Assembly: GCA_051294375.1 (NCBI GenBank)
Contig: CM119271.1
Location: 3,317,061 to 3,381,060, forward strand
DNA: 64,000 nucleotides
Direction: 5' to 3'
Origin: Paraspadella gotoi
Taxonomy: Eukaryota > Chaetognatha
Shown: piece after piece, positions 36,376 to 48,610 of the stretch
Numbering within the stretch: the stretch's first letter is position 1
How the letters are laid out: each line of letters starts with the position of its first letter
Made by a program: the position numbers and the translations under genes
The notes under the pieces: generated by a model
Told to the model about the DNA's origin: nothing
Seen by the model: the letters and a program-made list of their open reading frames with translations, nothing else
The model's database searches: none

Positions 36376-36632
36376 TTTTTTATAGGATTCTGATAGAACT
36401 TGAAAAGTTAGATGAAGTTTATTATTACAACATTTTGAAATTTTAACGATTTGTTTATAAAAATTAATAAAAACTATCAAATTTATTGAATGATGACGAT
36501 GATGACTTTTTAAAGTTTTTTAAAATTTAAACCCATTTATCATTAATTTTTTTAAAATTTATAATACTAACCTTATTTAACTTTTTAATCTTTATCAGAA
36601 TCCATTTCTAAAAATTAAAATTTTAAGCATTT

Positions 36633-36642
36633 NNNNNNNNNN
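36633..36642. other. Assembly gap (10 N)
   Basis: A run of 10 N joins the 257-bp repeat fragment to the contig that begins at 36643 within the same repeat. Confidence 0.99.
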
Positions 36643-37344
36643 AAAATTTTCATATATAGAATAGTATTATATATACTATTTTATATTATCCAAATGCTAT
36701 ATAATGTCAATAATTTTTTGGGGTATATTTTAATTTTTTTATAGGATTCTGATAGAACTTGAAAAGTTAGATGAAGTTTATTATTACAACATTTTGAAAT
36801 TTTAACGATTTGTTTATAAAAATTAATAAAAACTATCAAATTTATTGAATGATGACGATGATGACTTTTTAAAGTTTTTTAAAATTTAAACCCATTTATC
36901 ATTAATTTTTTTAAAATTTATAATACTAACCTTATTTAACTTTTTAATCTTTATCAGAATCCATTTCTAAAAATTAAAATTTTAAGCATTTCTTATATAT
37001 TGTTAAATATTAAAATGCTTCTATGCGTGAGGAAAATGTATTAAATCCAAATATAACATCATAAGTCAATTTGGTTGTAAAAAGACAAAAGACTTTCATT
37101 GCAAACTATTTCATATTGTAAAAAATGTTAAATTCTGGCCCGCCTTAATAATTACCGTGGAAAATCCTGTTCCCGAGTAGGGTTTTTTTTCCCCCCAAAG
37201 GAAAATTTTATCTTGACAGTGACATCGAAAGAGAATTGAAAAACATGAAATTCCCGAAAAAAATGTTCTGACATTAACGACCCGTCAAAGTCGCTTCACA
37301 GTTCACCCCAAATCCCTTCAAGCCCCTCTTCTCTTTTCCCTCAC

Positions 37345-39942
37345 CTTGGGCACAGCAAGGCCGTCGGCGAGCGTGGACCCAGGCTTGACGTAAACGGGTT
37401 TCCCTGCCTTTATGGCCTCCGAAAAGGAGGGGCACTTGACCGACTCGGCTCCGTAGATGAGAACCTTCGGGTTGAGGCTTTTGATGGCGAGAGCGGTGCC
37501 GGCGATGAGCCCTCCGCCGCCCGCGGGGATGATGACAGCCTCGACGTCGGGCACCTTCTCCATAATCTCCAACCCCATGGTCCCCTGGCCAGCGAGGATG
37601 TGGGGATGGTCGTAACCGTTGACGTAGAGGAGACCTCGGTCGTGGGCTAATTTAAGCGCGTGGCGGCGACTCTCGCCTGGTTAGAGAAAGAATAGAGGAA
37701 ATTAAAAAACGAGAAAAAGGATCAAGAGAACTAAAACATATTTGGGTAAGTTCGTCACTCGACTCACCGATGTGATTCCCTTCGATAATAATCTCGGCTC
37801 CGAATTGTCGGCAGCCGGATATTTTCATGATCGGCGCCGTCTTTGGCATCACCAACGTCACGGGGACCTTCAAGTCTTGGCCGTGATACGCCATGGCGAG
37901 AGCGTGGTTGCCTTGGAAAAAAAAACTTTTTGTACTTTTGGTCAAATTATTTTAAACCAAGTGCTTGCGCTAAATTTCCATTGCGAAGCTATAGAAAGAA
38001 GCTGAAGGATGATTACATTGAAGTTGATTGTTTAATAATTTATTAGAAAGCAAATTACGATTGACACCCTAGCCGCGGCTTGCTGCAATATCTAAATACG
38101 GCAAATTCAAATCTAAACGATTTTATTTACCACCTCATATAAGTAGGTATAAGTAAAAGAAAAATGTTAAACCAAATTAAATGATCATCCACAACAAGAG
38201 GGTGCTTTTTCGTCGTTTAAACGATGTATCGGTTTGCTGTCAATGATAAATTCCAATTACTAAGTGCGAAATCTCATAAAAATGACAATATCTGATAACG
38301 GGGAGATTAAAAAAGTACAAAAGAAAAATGAATGCAATCAATCAGTCAATGCCACAACGAAAATTTGGAAAGAATAAAAATTACATAAATTAATATTTAA
38401 TGTCTCGACGTCGCGTTTCCAGGAAACAGAAGCGACCCCATTTAAATTTTGAAAGATATTCGCAAAAGCCCCGAGAGAATTCTAGCGTCAAAGAAACGGA
38501 TCGTCGACATGTTAGTTAAATATTTTCCGAAACATGCGGAAAAAACAAGTTTGAGCAAACAATGTCGGATCTGCCCACGATCATCATCGGTAATTAATAA
38601 TTAATAAATAATTAATTAATTCAAGTTAATTAATTAATTTATTCAAGTTAATTATTTAATTAGGCAATTTGATCCAAAATATTTGTTTTGATTGATTAAT
38701 TGACTGATTAATTATTTATTAATTAATTAATTGACTAATTGATTAATTAACTGATTAATTGTTTGATTAATTAATACATTTTGCATTTACATTTAAAATA
38801 ACAAAAACAATCAATTAGTTAAACAGGTTTTTTGTTTTTTCCATTTATACTCATTTCCACTCAAACGATTCCATCGAAACTTTTCTACCCAAATACAAAA
38901 TTTCAAGTCAATCGCCCCATCCACTCATGAGTAATTGGTGTTCAAATAGTGAAATATATTTTTTTGTTTTTTCCATTTAAACTCATTTCCACTCGGACGA
39001 TTCTATAGAAACTTCATATCCAGCTCAATCACACACTTCCCTACCCACACACAAAATTTCATTCCAATCCATCCATCCAATCACGAGTAATTGATACTTT
39101 TTGCTAAGGTGGGACGGACGGACGGACAGACAGACGTATGGTTTTTGCATAACATGATATAAATTGAGGGGGCGGACCGACGGACCGACAAAGTGAATTA
39201 TAGAGTCGGGGAAAAAATGACAACAAAAATACTGGTATAAAAGACTAACTTTATGAAATCCGGAAACAAAGGAATGAAGTGAATGACAAAAACTTTCACG
39301 GATATGCTAGAGGCATTACCGGCGCTAGCAGCGATGACTCCCTTTCGTTTCTGTTCGTCGCTCAGCTGGATGAGGGTATATCTGGCACCCCTCTCCTTGA
39401 AACTCCCGGTGTACTAATTTAAACACCGGGAGGCAGGAACGAGCACGCGAAACAAAGTGGGTACAAGCGGATAATCGATAATTTAGGCCGGAATTCCGAT
39501 CAACTTTCGGAACTCTTCACTTTATACTTAACGGAAAGACAGAAAAAACGCGTTTTTTTCCTCGAATTAACCTGCATCTGTTCCTTCTTGAAATAAAGAT
39601 CCATGTTGTAGTACTTGGACAGATGCGAGTAACCACAAGGCGTCCTGCGGATGCCGGTGGCGATCTTGAAGGAGGCGGCGCTGATATCCTCGAAGGAGAT
39701 CGTCCGCGGGTTGTCAGGATCGCACCAGGGATCCCGGTACTGCTCCGGCGTCTAAAAATATGGCGAAATTAAAGTAAGAAATTTACATAGATAAAAGCGG
39801 GAATTTAAATAGAAATTCGGTTTCTCCTCTAACTCACCACGTCAGCGGTGTCGCCGCTCGTTGGGCCGTTGCCATCCTTCCGCGCCGCGTTCGCCTTGCA
39901 CTTGACAGGGCAAGCGGAGATGACTTTTGGTTCGCTCTCCAT
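37345..39942 (-). CDS. Threonine dehydratase exons 1-5, intact second copy
   Basis: Exons 39942-39838, 39751-39572, 39413-39320, 37911-37768 and 37676-37345 are in frame. They encode residues 1 to about 285, through the Schiff-base lysine and the AGGGG phosphate loop. The last donor (CCCAAG|gtgagg) has no matching downstream exon before the N gap. The missing exons 6-8 are those at 23740-22950. An in-frame stop precedes the start at 39942, which fixes the start. DAPIT-1 ends 459 bp upstream. Confidence 0.85.
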
Positions 39943-40401
39943 TGTCGCTCCGTTCGCCGCGTTTTCTTTCGTCGGCGGAGATTATAATTTCCTTTTCTGA
40001 TTGTGGCGCCCTCCAAGCGGGAAGTTTAACTGTTCGAAGTCCGCGTAAGCGACGGCTGCGTCGGTAGATTCTAGGTCTCCGGTTTCATCTGTGGGCGTCG
40101 GCAAAATGCGGTAAAAATACGAAAACAACCAGGACTTACATATTTATCGCAACCAGAAAAAAACATTTCAGCAAATCATGACACAAACATTGAAAAATCA
40201 TAAGGGAAAAAATCAGGTAGTCAATGCGATAGTTAGAATGAATTTGTAAGTTTTAGAAGATATTTTCGTCTCGTTCCTAGAGGATACGTTTAAAATCACC
40301 GCATCTGCCAGAAGCGCCCGTTGACTTCGATCGTTTTAACATCCACTCGCATCCAAACGCCATCAACTAGTTCCCTCCTTCATCCTCCTCCGGAGCGCAA
40401 A

Positions 40402-40563
40402 TCATTTCGATCCTTTTATCCATTTTCTCAGGAAATAAATCCCGGCGATGGTCCCGTAAGTCGCCATGGCAACATTGGCTCGTCCCGTCTTCGTGTAAGA
40501 GTTGAACCTAACGGCCCAACCTTTCAGTTCGATACCGGGCGGGGGCGCTTCTCCTCCGGCCAT
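40402..40563 (-). CDS. ATP5MK: DAPIT-like ATP synthase subunit k, short paralog
   Basis: A single exon of 53 residues (human DAPIT is 58). DAPIT sits in the membrane part of mitochondrial F1Fo ATP synthase and helps dimers hold together. The family core is clear: RFNSYTKTGRANVAMATYG, followed by a single hydrophobic helix (TIAGIYFL) and a basic end RKWIKGSK. The amino end is MAGGEAPPPGIELKGW. It stands 287 bp downstream of its longer paralog. Confidence 0.9.
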   Translation of the reverse strand: MAGGEAPPPGIELKGWAVRFNSYTKTGRANVAMATYGTIAGIYFLRKWIKGSK

Positions 40564-40850
40564 TTCTTTTCTGGTATACGAGTGTCGATACGATGGAAGC
40601 GTCTGCCAGAATTATTTACAGCTCTTCTGAAAATCAAATCAGCAAAATGGTGATCAAAATAAAAATATTGTTGAGATTTGTAGTTTCATTTTAAGTTGGC
40701 TTGCCATCAGGAAAAAAGATAATTCTATACATTGACCCTCCTTAATTTATTGCGAAAACCCTCAGAAGTGTAAAAAGCCTTCGTAATATTGCGATATTAT
40801 CAATAAATTTTTCCTAATGGCAAGAAGAAAAAGAACAACCAAAAATGAAT

Positions 40851-41057
40851 TCATTTCTTCTTGCAATCGTCTTCGCATTTGGCCTCGTCAATGGCTTTCA
40901 TCATCTTCTTGTAGACGTAGCGAGCAACGCAAATCGAGAAAATAACTCCGTAGGTCGCCATGGCAACATTGGCGCGGCCCGTTCGGGTATAGGAGTTGAA
41001 GGTCTTGCTTACTCCTTCCAAAACAACGCCAGGTGGAGGTTCGTCGCCGCCGGCCAT
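40851..41057 (-). CDS. ATP5MK: DAPIT-like ATP synthase subunit k, long paralog
   Basis: A single exon of 68 residues. It shares TFNSYTRTGRANVAMATYG with the short paralog, has one membrane helix (VIFSICVARYVY), and then a charged C-terminal extension (DEAKCEDDCKKK) not seen in human DAPIT. The two cysteines in the tail are unusual. Tandem position and core identity point to a local duplication. Glomulin ends 251 bp upstream. Confidence 0.9.
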   Translation of the reverse strand: MAGGDEPPPGVVLEGVSKTFNSYTRTGRANVAMATYGVIFSICVARYVYKKMMKAIDEAKCEDDCKKK

Positions 41058-41308
41058 CTCACACGCTCGGGACAGGGAGGTTTTGTTGTTGCGATGTTTC
41101 TTTCACTCGACCTTTAAGCTTTTATTTATACCTTTACTGTTTAATATCAATAAATTTAACTGTGCCTGATAAAAAAAAAAAAAGGTACAACTATAAAATA
41201 AATAAATAAAAAATTGGCGAAGAGAATAGAATATAAAAACGAGTGCGAAATAGCAACGGTTAAAATGGCACATCCTCTAGAGACGCAGTTTGTAGTCCGA
41301 CCCTAATC

Positions 41309-44300
41309 TCAGCTTTCCGTGGCTAATTCGGAGACGCGACAATATATCGAGTCGAGCAGGTCCAGCTGAACGCAGGAGTCTTTAAGAAACTTAGTCTCCT
41401 GTTCGGGCGAGAGTTGTGGAGTCGTAGGAGTCTCCAAGGCGACTTCGGTTGTCGAACTCTTCGTTCCCAACTCGAGCTTTCGAGAGAAATAAACGAAAAA
41501 AAATTAAATCCGCTTCATTTAATAACACATTTTTATCTCCAATCATCACGGGGCTTACATTGCGGATCTCCAGCTCGTAGTGCCCTCTCGTCAGATCGAT
41601 CGCTTTTCGCAAGGGATCAAGAAATTTCTGTCGAATGGAAGAAAGACCGGACCAGATACCGCTGGCGTTTCGTGTCTTCGGATCACGAATGAACAAAAAT
41701 CTGAATGAATGGAGGATAAGAAAATGAGTGAAAAAAAAAGCAATATAAACGGGTTGCGATGCATCGACTATTTCGATCATGCATCACAAATATCAAATAA
41801 GCAATGTTGCACAACCAACCGCTCTTCATCCTGTATTTCTATTCAGCAAGATTCAAAACTCAAAAGGAATTTCAGCGAGTAACGTACCTGGCCAAGTTAA
41901 GAGCGGCCATGAGGGTTTCTTGATTCTCCAACAAATTCGTCTCGACTCCGTCGGGGAGGAAGAACATCTGGCGGAACCACGGTATCATGGAGGCTCCGAG
42001 GAAACGGCGATGGGTTGCCGAGAGGTGGACGACTTTCTCATGGGGGGAGGACCTGGGCGTCACGGCGTCGAGAGCGGATTGAATTTCTGGTTTGAGCAGG
42101 TAAGAGATGACGAAGCCCCTTTGGATAAAAACAGAAAATGCTTAACATCGATGAAAATAGTTACGCATGCTAAGTAAAAATATAGCACAGTAATAAACAA
42201 ATCCAAATTAAACCTGAGGCCGGAATGAGCGGCGACGGCATAGAGACGGCGAATAAGAAAGAACCGCGCCTCGGGCTCGAATTTGCTGACGAAGATTTGG
42301 AGCCAGTCGACGGCCATTTTTCTGTAAAAAATTGTTGTTGTATGGCAATGGGAGGATAGCCTGTGATACCCGGGGCGCGGGGTATCTCACCAACTGGCAT
42401 AGGGGCTGCGGACCCTCAGTGACCGCCTCCTGTCACTGGCATGTTTATACCGGCACCGTCACATTTAAGCCAGAACCGGGATACCCAGGGATTGAACCCG
42501 GGACGCACGGATGGAATGAGATGATTTAGCCTGCTCAGCCATTGAGACGAGGCTGAGGACGGACAGCAGTGAGGCAGCTTTAAGTCTTGCTGCCACAGTT
42601 GACGCTTTAATGTTTTGCAGTCGTACAAATAAATTTTGAGTAATTATATCTTTAAATAACCACTCCATAACAGTTAACCATCCCAATGATACCTCTATCC
42701 CCCACCTGACTAGTTTAGAAGGGCATTCGATGATGACCGTTTCGCAGACGTCGCTTAGGATTTTTTTAACGGCGGGCTCCTGCAACGCCTTCCGGTCGAG
42801 CGATCCCGGCGCCAACTTTTCCGTCGCCGATTCCAAGCTCTGCATGCCCTTGAGGACGATCAGATCCGTCCCAGCCAGCAGCAGCGGCGACGTCAACGCG
42901 GCGACGCAGCAAAAAACCTGTTCGGCGCTGTAGACGAGCGGAATGGCCGGCGTCCCGAGACGGAGAAGCGCGTGAGCGAAACAGCCGGCGGCCAAGCCGC
43001 TGACTTTGGCCGGTTTCTCATCGTCGGTATCTTTGGATACGTTCTCGTCGTCGTCGTCGGCCTCTTTTTCAACTTTCTTCCTCTTCCTCCTCCTCGCCGC
43101 CCGATCGATCTCTTCCTTCAACGCCGTCATCGCCGAGACTCCGTCCGAGAAGAATCCCTCAACGAGCGATAAGAGACGCAGAAATTGCCTCTCCAAATCA
43201 GAAGGTGGCGACTGAGCGGCGCCTCCGACGCAGATCTTGTTCAGCAATTCGGGCGACGGTTCCAACGACGACGACGCCGCCGCCTCCGGGGAATCGACGC
43301 CAAGTTCGAAGTGGCACGGCGCCAGGGGGACGTCGAAGAGGGAGAAGATATGCTTAACGAAGGATTCCACTTCTAAATTGGGATCAATCAGCGGATTCGT
43401 CCTCGTTTTGGCCCCTCGTCCCTTCCAAGTTTTGATGATTTCCGGTTGGAATTCGGCGACAAATCCGATCGTGGATGTGACAGAGACGGCGATCCTTTGA
43501 TAGAGAAAAGGCCAACGTTAAATTATTAATTGTTAAATTGTTAATTATAACAAGAACAAGCCACCCAAATAACACACACCCACCAACATACCGCGTCGTC
43601 TCCAAGCATTGATCCGCCAAATTCAACTCGCTCATTTTTTCGATCTTCTCGAGCGACGGCGGCGCCAGCGTCGCCAAGTGACGTCGCACAGTGTGCAGCG
43701 CCATCGTCGTGGATTTCCAGCGCGCCCTATTCTCTAAGCCGTTTCCCATTTTGACGAGGACGGACGCCAGCGGCGCCACCAAGTGGCAAAAGGCGACGTC
43801 ATCGAATTCGCTCTTTTCCATCGCTTCGAGCAAAGTCAAAAGCGCCTCTTTTGGCGGGAATGACTCGATGGCGCGACAAAAAAGGGCGCGGATAATGGAC
43901 TCGAATTTCGGAGGGTTGATTCGCTCCTCGCCGGAAGGGGCGAAGCCACTGAAAGACAACGCGCGTAGGGGTATCACAGAGACAGCTCATATACAAAGAC
44001 ATCCAGGTTTAATTTCCCGCCAAAGAAATTGAAATGGACAATGACGGAGAATAATCGAAATAATCTGATTTGAATAAGAGGAGAGGGAGGGATGAGATTG
44101 GCCCTTACCCAATTAATTCTACGATGACGCCAAAAATGCGCCAGACTCCTCTCCTCCACAAATCTTCGTCAAATTCCTCGTCGAGGATTGCTCGAAGGGC
44201 CTTTAGGTCTCGTCGATCGAGGAGAGTTCGAAGCCTCATCGCAAAGACCTCGACGGCGGCGTCGACATCCTCGGCATCCGTCGGTGGAGGGTCCTCTGAG

Positions 44301-44395
44301 AAATCCTCGGTGCCGATGGGCGGCGCCGCGGCGCCCGATGGGAAGATGGCGGCGTGCATCCCGACAAAATCGTCCAGAGTTTCGTTAAAAGTCAT
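41309..44395 (-). CDS. GLMN: Glomulin (FKBP-associated, cullin-RING inhibitor)
   Basis: Seven exons: 44395-44109, 43948-43592, 43494-42706, 42321-42214, 42118-41888, 41700-41559 and 41476-41309. They total 2082 bp, giving 693 residues (human 594). Glomulin is a HEAT-like helical protein that binds the RBX1 RING and blocks E2 recruitment to SCF ligases. Recognisable blocks are FPPKEALLTLLEAMEK (human PKELLLGLLELIEE), FFLPDGVETNLLENQETLMA, SGLSSIRQKFLDPLRKAIDL, RGHYELEIRN and the C-terminal LLDSIYCRVSELATES. Extra length comes from acidic/basic low-complexity in exon 3 (RAARRRKRKKVEKEADDDDE). Intron 3 carries a SINE. Confidence 0.9.
42342..42598 (-). mobile_element. tRNA-derived SINE in glomulin intron 3
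   Basis: In minus orientation it has a perfect polymerase III A box (TGGCTGAGCAGG) and B box (GGTTCAATCCC) separated by about 30 bp. A body with GTGACGGTGCCGG, ACATGCCAGTGACAGG and CCCGGGTATCACAGG follows, and the unit ends in CCCATTGCCATA. It is related to the copy at 46148-46392. Confidence 0.8.
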
Positions 44396-44583
44396 TACGG
44401 GTCAACCGCTCGAGAAAATGATCTGTTCCTTCAAAAAATAAAATATTTAAAAAAAATATAACCATATTCGGAATATAAAAAAAAAAAGGTAAAAAGGATT
44501 AACATGGCAATAAATACAAGGATGAAAAAAGAGAAACGTTATCACCGGAGAAAAAATAAAAGGGGGAGAGAGGCGAGCGTTTT

Positions 44584-47500
44584 TTACTCCATCCCGTCGA
44601 TGGGTAAAAAGTCAAAATCGGGGGGATCCTCGGGGATCGGCGGCGGAGTTTCTGGAATGGAGATACCTTCGGCGTCCAGCATCTGAATTTTGATCTCCAT
44701 GTCGAGGAGCATGTCTAAGTTCTCTCGGGCAGACTGAGACGAAGGCGGCTGACTCAACAGCGCGCCCAAACCGTCCGTCCACACGTCGAAAGTCTGCGCG
44801 GGAAGTGAAAAAAAAAAAAGAGGAAAAATGATGGGTCAGGATTGACGGAAAACGAAAATGATGGGTCAGGATTGGTCAGTAAAGCAACAACGCAAATCCC
44901 ACCTTGTCGTCGAGCGCGAGAAAGTCAAGGAAGACGGGGTCGGAAGGTTCGCTCTCGAGTTGAAGAGAAAAGGCGAAAAGGCTTCGCTGACCGCCGCGTT
45001 GTCGCGATAGGAAAGGGCAGTTCTTGCCTAAAAGGCGATAATAATAAAATCAATCCCTACATAAAACACTACATAGTTGAAGTTCGATAAAAATAATCGT
45101 CGGCCTTAAACTCGCCCTTGAGAATATTCTTAATGTCGACGACGGCGACTTTGTTTAGAAGTTTCTCTGGCGCCGGAGGAGATTCGGCCGACATGTCGGT
45201 GAAGTCGTCGTATTGGAGGAACTTGTGGTCGGAAGAAAGACGACAAAACCTGAAATAAAGATTCCAGGTCAAACGTCCGTCAAAAAAAAAAAAAAGAAAG
45301 AAGAAAACTTCGCCTATACTTGTCGAGGGAGGTCCCGTTTAGCGTTGTTTTTGAACCATGAACCTTCGTCCAGAAAGTAAGACCTTTGGACGTTCTACAC
45401 GCGTACGAAAAGCCGTGAAAAAACTCGCCTGTATTTGTCGCGAGCGGTCCGTTTAGCGTTCTTGTTAAACCACGAGCCTTCGGCCAAAGAGTTAAGCCTT
45501 TGCACGCGAACCAGGTCCATCAACTCGACCTCTAACGCCTTTCGCAGATCTTGAATGGGTTTGGCTTGGAATTCTTTATCGTCACGGGCCACGATTTCTT
45601 TCGTCCTAAAACAAAGCTCAAAGCTAAAACAAGTAATGTCGATTTTGGAGCAGGCTCATCATTCATCAACCTGAGCTCCATAATTCTGTTGTAGGCGAGG
45701 TTGTCGAATTCCTTTTTGATGTCTTCCACAGTTTCCGGTTGGGCGTGGAGAGCGCGGACGATCTGCTCGCGAACCACGGCCATGACTTTGTTGAAATCGT
45801 TCGCCGAGGCGCGCATCTCTTTCCAGGTTTTGTTGACGAGGCGAGTGCACACGCAAAAGAATTCCTGCGTGAAAGGTTTTTTATATAACACTTTCGCGCA
45901 TTCGCCACCCAGCGAGCACGTCAAGCCCACTCACGTGAAAAGCGTCGTCGTGACTGAAGAAGAAGGGATGAAATAGCTGAGCGTGTTCCGCCTCGAGCGG
46001 CGGCTGCCCAACCTTGAGTACCTCGCAAATACACTTGGTTAAGGCGATGCAGCTTCGAATCACTGGACACTCGTGATCGTTTACGTCAAACCTAAAGGAG
46101 AAAAAATAATAAAAGAATGAAGAATTCGTCGACAGTTTTATATTGTGGCGAATCCCGTATAGCTTGGTGAAACTCAGCTTATCCAATTGGCTTGGACAGA
46201 TAAGTACTCGTTCACTGGAGTCCCGGGTTCAATCCTCTCACGGTCACGCTGGTTAAAGTGTGATGGTGTCGGCTTAAACATATAAGGGGAACACGCCAGT
46301 GACATGGGGTGGTCAGTGGTCACTGCATGTCCAAAACTGTCGGAAGATGCCTCACATCCCGGGCATCACACATGACCCCCGTTGCCATAATATTTTATTT
46401 TCTTATCGCTTAATGCTTACCTGGAATTTTCCAAGACCAGCCGCCTGAAATCGTCGACGTGATTTCGAGCTAAGTAGATAAGATTATCCAAGGCGAGAAG
46501 ACCCGGCGGCGAGACGTCGAAGTCCTCCCAGGGGTGCGCCGCGTTGGTGAAACCCAACTTCTTTGCCCAATCCTTGGCAAAGGGCGAAGACGACGAGGAT
46601 GAGAGCGTGGAGGCGCCGCCCGTGATGGAAGTGGCCTTCGTACTGCGGGCCGAGACCGTGGCGGAACCGTCTGGCGTCGATTGGGTAATTTTAAAGATCC
46701 AACGAGGCGACCCATCAGTTAAAAGATCTCTCACCGAAATCTAGATGCTCGAAAGCCACCTGGCGCAGCTCCACGATCTTAGCCCGCTCCAAATCGTCGT
46801 CCCTTTCCATCCTTGCGTGCATGCGTCGCGTAAGCGTGAACAGCATGCACGCCTCCAACACTTGCAACTGGTGCATCATTTCTTTGAAGAGGAAATTTGA
46901 GCAAATTATGTTTCTATCGATGAAAATCGTTTTATTTTTATTTTTTTACCGGGTTTAAGATGCCCATCTTTCGAGGGTCGCAGTATTTTTTCGTAGACGG
47001 CGTTGCGGATGCTGTGCAGCATCAGAGGATCGAATAGTTCCCGGTAGGAAACTTGCGTCGAAAGCGACGGAGGGTGAGAACCTCGGGGAGCCGAAGTGGG
47101 AATTGACTGTTGAGAGAAGAGAGAAAGAGATGGTCGGGTGAGTTTTGATTCCATGACCGCAAAAACGCGGGGAAATCAAAATGTACCTGCGTCTTGTTAG
47201 ACTTGATGAAGAAGGCGTTGAGAAGCGCCAAGGCGGCCGTCTGCACATCCACACGAGGCGACGTCTCAATGTGGTGGAGGACGTCTTCGAGTGGGACGCA
47301 TTTTGAGATCATCTTGACGCGATCAGCGCCGTTGGTGATGACGCCTGGAGAATAAAAGCGAGTCCGAGGAGAAATACCAAAAAAAAAACTTGGAATAGAT
47401 CAATAAATTAGATAAAGAAATGATCCATTAAACAAACGAAATACCTTCTAAAATGAGAAGGGAGTTGATAAGAACCGTGACTTGATTGGCATTAAGATTA

Positions 47501-48433
47501 GGCGCTTTGTTGCCACCCGACGAAGAGACCGCGGAAGGGGACCTGCGGTAAAAAAATGGGTATTTTTATTTATTTATTTAAAAAAAAAAAAAAAAAAAAT
47601 TCTATGTAAAACAATAATAAATAATAAATAGATTTCACCACAACTCGCCTGCAAATCGAGGAGACGTTGGTGGCGACTTGCTGGACGAAGGCCTCTTCAA
47701 TGACGTCCCAGCTCACGTGGCCGTGGTCCATGAGTTCCATGAAGGCGGAAAGTAGCGCCGCAGAGGCTTCGCCGGAGACGGCACCCGTCTCCACCATCGA
47801 CAAGAGGTGGGTCAGTCCGCGACGCTGGATAAACTCCGTGGCGAAGGTGTTGTCGCCGGAAAGGCGGGCCAAGTGCTGGGCGGAAATAATTTACGTATAT
47901 TTATTATTTAACCTCCTGAGCTGATGAGCGGTAATTATTGTAGAGAGAGAGAGAGCCACAAACGACTTATCAAGAATAAAAATCCAGCCCCTCTTCGCCT
48001 CTACCTGAGATATGTCTCTTAACTCTCTCGACTCATTGGCGCTCGTCGCCGTCTTGAGTCGATTCAGAATCTCCGCCGCCATCCTGCCCGCCGATGACGT
48101 GAGGCGAAGTACGTTGCCGTCCTTAACCTCATTTCGGTTTCGCTCCGTCACGTAGTGGAGGTAGTGGGGATGATCCTGAGCGTCCCACTGGAGAGCGTAG
48201 TGTTCGGCCGACTTGAGCTGCCATCCCAGGGCCAGTTCTTGGATGACGGCCGCCAGCGGCCGCTTTTGGTCCAGCTCCAGGAGCTGAGGGAACTGGTTGG
48301 GGACTTTGACCACCGGGGCGAAGGGTCCCAGCTCAAGCTTGACGGCAACCTTGGCAATAGTGTTGCGCGGCACGCCCTTTTCCGCGCGGACGATCCCTTG
48401 GGTGGGAAACGCGTCTATGGGGTTCGTCGACAT
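44584..48433 (-). CDS. ELMO: ELMO (engulfment and cell motility) protein
   Basis: Thirteen exons: 48433-48005, 47875-47649, 47542-47445, 47344-47187, 47106-46950, 46881-46735, 46670-46421, 46091-45935, 45864-45671, 45605-45429, 45249-45116, 45027-44903 and 44793-44584. They total 2463 bp, giving 820 residues (ELMO1 727). ELMO binds DOCK proteins to activate Rac in phagocytosis and migration. Recognised are LLELDQKRPLAAVIQELALG and NRNEVKDGNVLRLTSSAGR at the start, the ELMO domain (PPGLLALDNLIYLARNH), the PH domain (YRFCRLSSDHKFLQYDD, VAVVDIKNILKG) and the C-terminal SH3-binding ETPPPIPEDPPDFDFLP. Introns 2, 10 and 11 use GC donors (gcgagt), required by phase and family alignment. Spacing is 177 bp to TSNAX and 188 bp to glomulin. 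Confidence 0.95.
45314..45394 (-). other. Candidate cassette exon duplicated from ELMO exon 10
   Basis: An 81-bp segment in ELMO intron 10 that copies the 3' part of exon 10 (EGSWFNKNAKR region). It has an acceptor (GCGTGTAG) and a GC donor (TATAG|gcgaag). Inserted between exons 10 and 11 it keeps frame and adds 27 residues with no stop, read one base off the parental frame until an extra G restores the ending LDKYR. Use in transcripts cannot be judged from sequence. Confidence 0.5.
46148..46392 (+). mobile_element. tRNA-derived SINE in ELMO intron 7
   Basis: In plus orientation, with an A-box-like TTGGCTTGGACAG, B box GGTTCAATCCT, a body sharing GTGATGGTGTCGG, ACGCCAGTGACA, GGTCAGTGGTCA and CCCGGGCATCACA with the glomulin SINE, and the same end, CGTTGCCATAAT. 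It is antisense to ELMO. Confidence 0.75.
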
Positions 48434-48610
48434 TCGGCTTTTTTTCTAGTTTATTTAATTGTCATGGGTCGAAGACCCCGTGCCAACTGTTTTTATAACA
48501 GAGAGTAAGAAGATACAACGTAAAAAACACGAACTTCAACAGTCAGTGGAGGTGGTCGAGATTCTAGTCTTCTAAGCCAAAGAAAAGGAAATAAAACAAA
48601 AGTAAAAATC

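Larger units (their letters stand above)
36643..43409. repeat. 6.8 kb duplicated segment, copy 2 (cleaner)
   Basis: Repeats 29058-36350. Reading frames of dehydratase exons 1-5, both DAPIT genes and glomulin are intact here. The segment continues without a break into the glomulin 5' exons, ELMO and beyond, so it is the natural left end of the second contig. Confidence 0.9.

Noticed and set aside
37345-39942. A second, separate threonine dehydratase gene
   Set aside because: Only exons 1-5 are present and they duplicate 29760-32360 next to N gaps; an assembly overlap explains it better.
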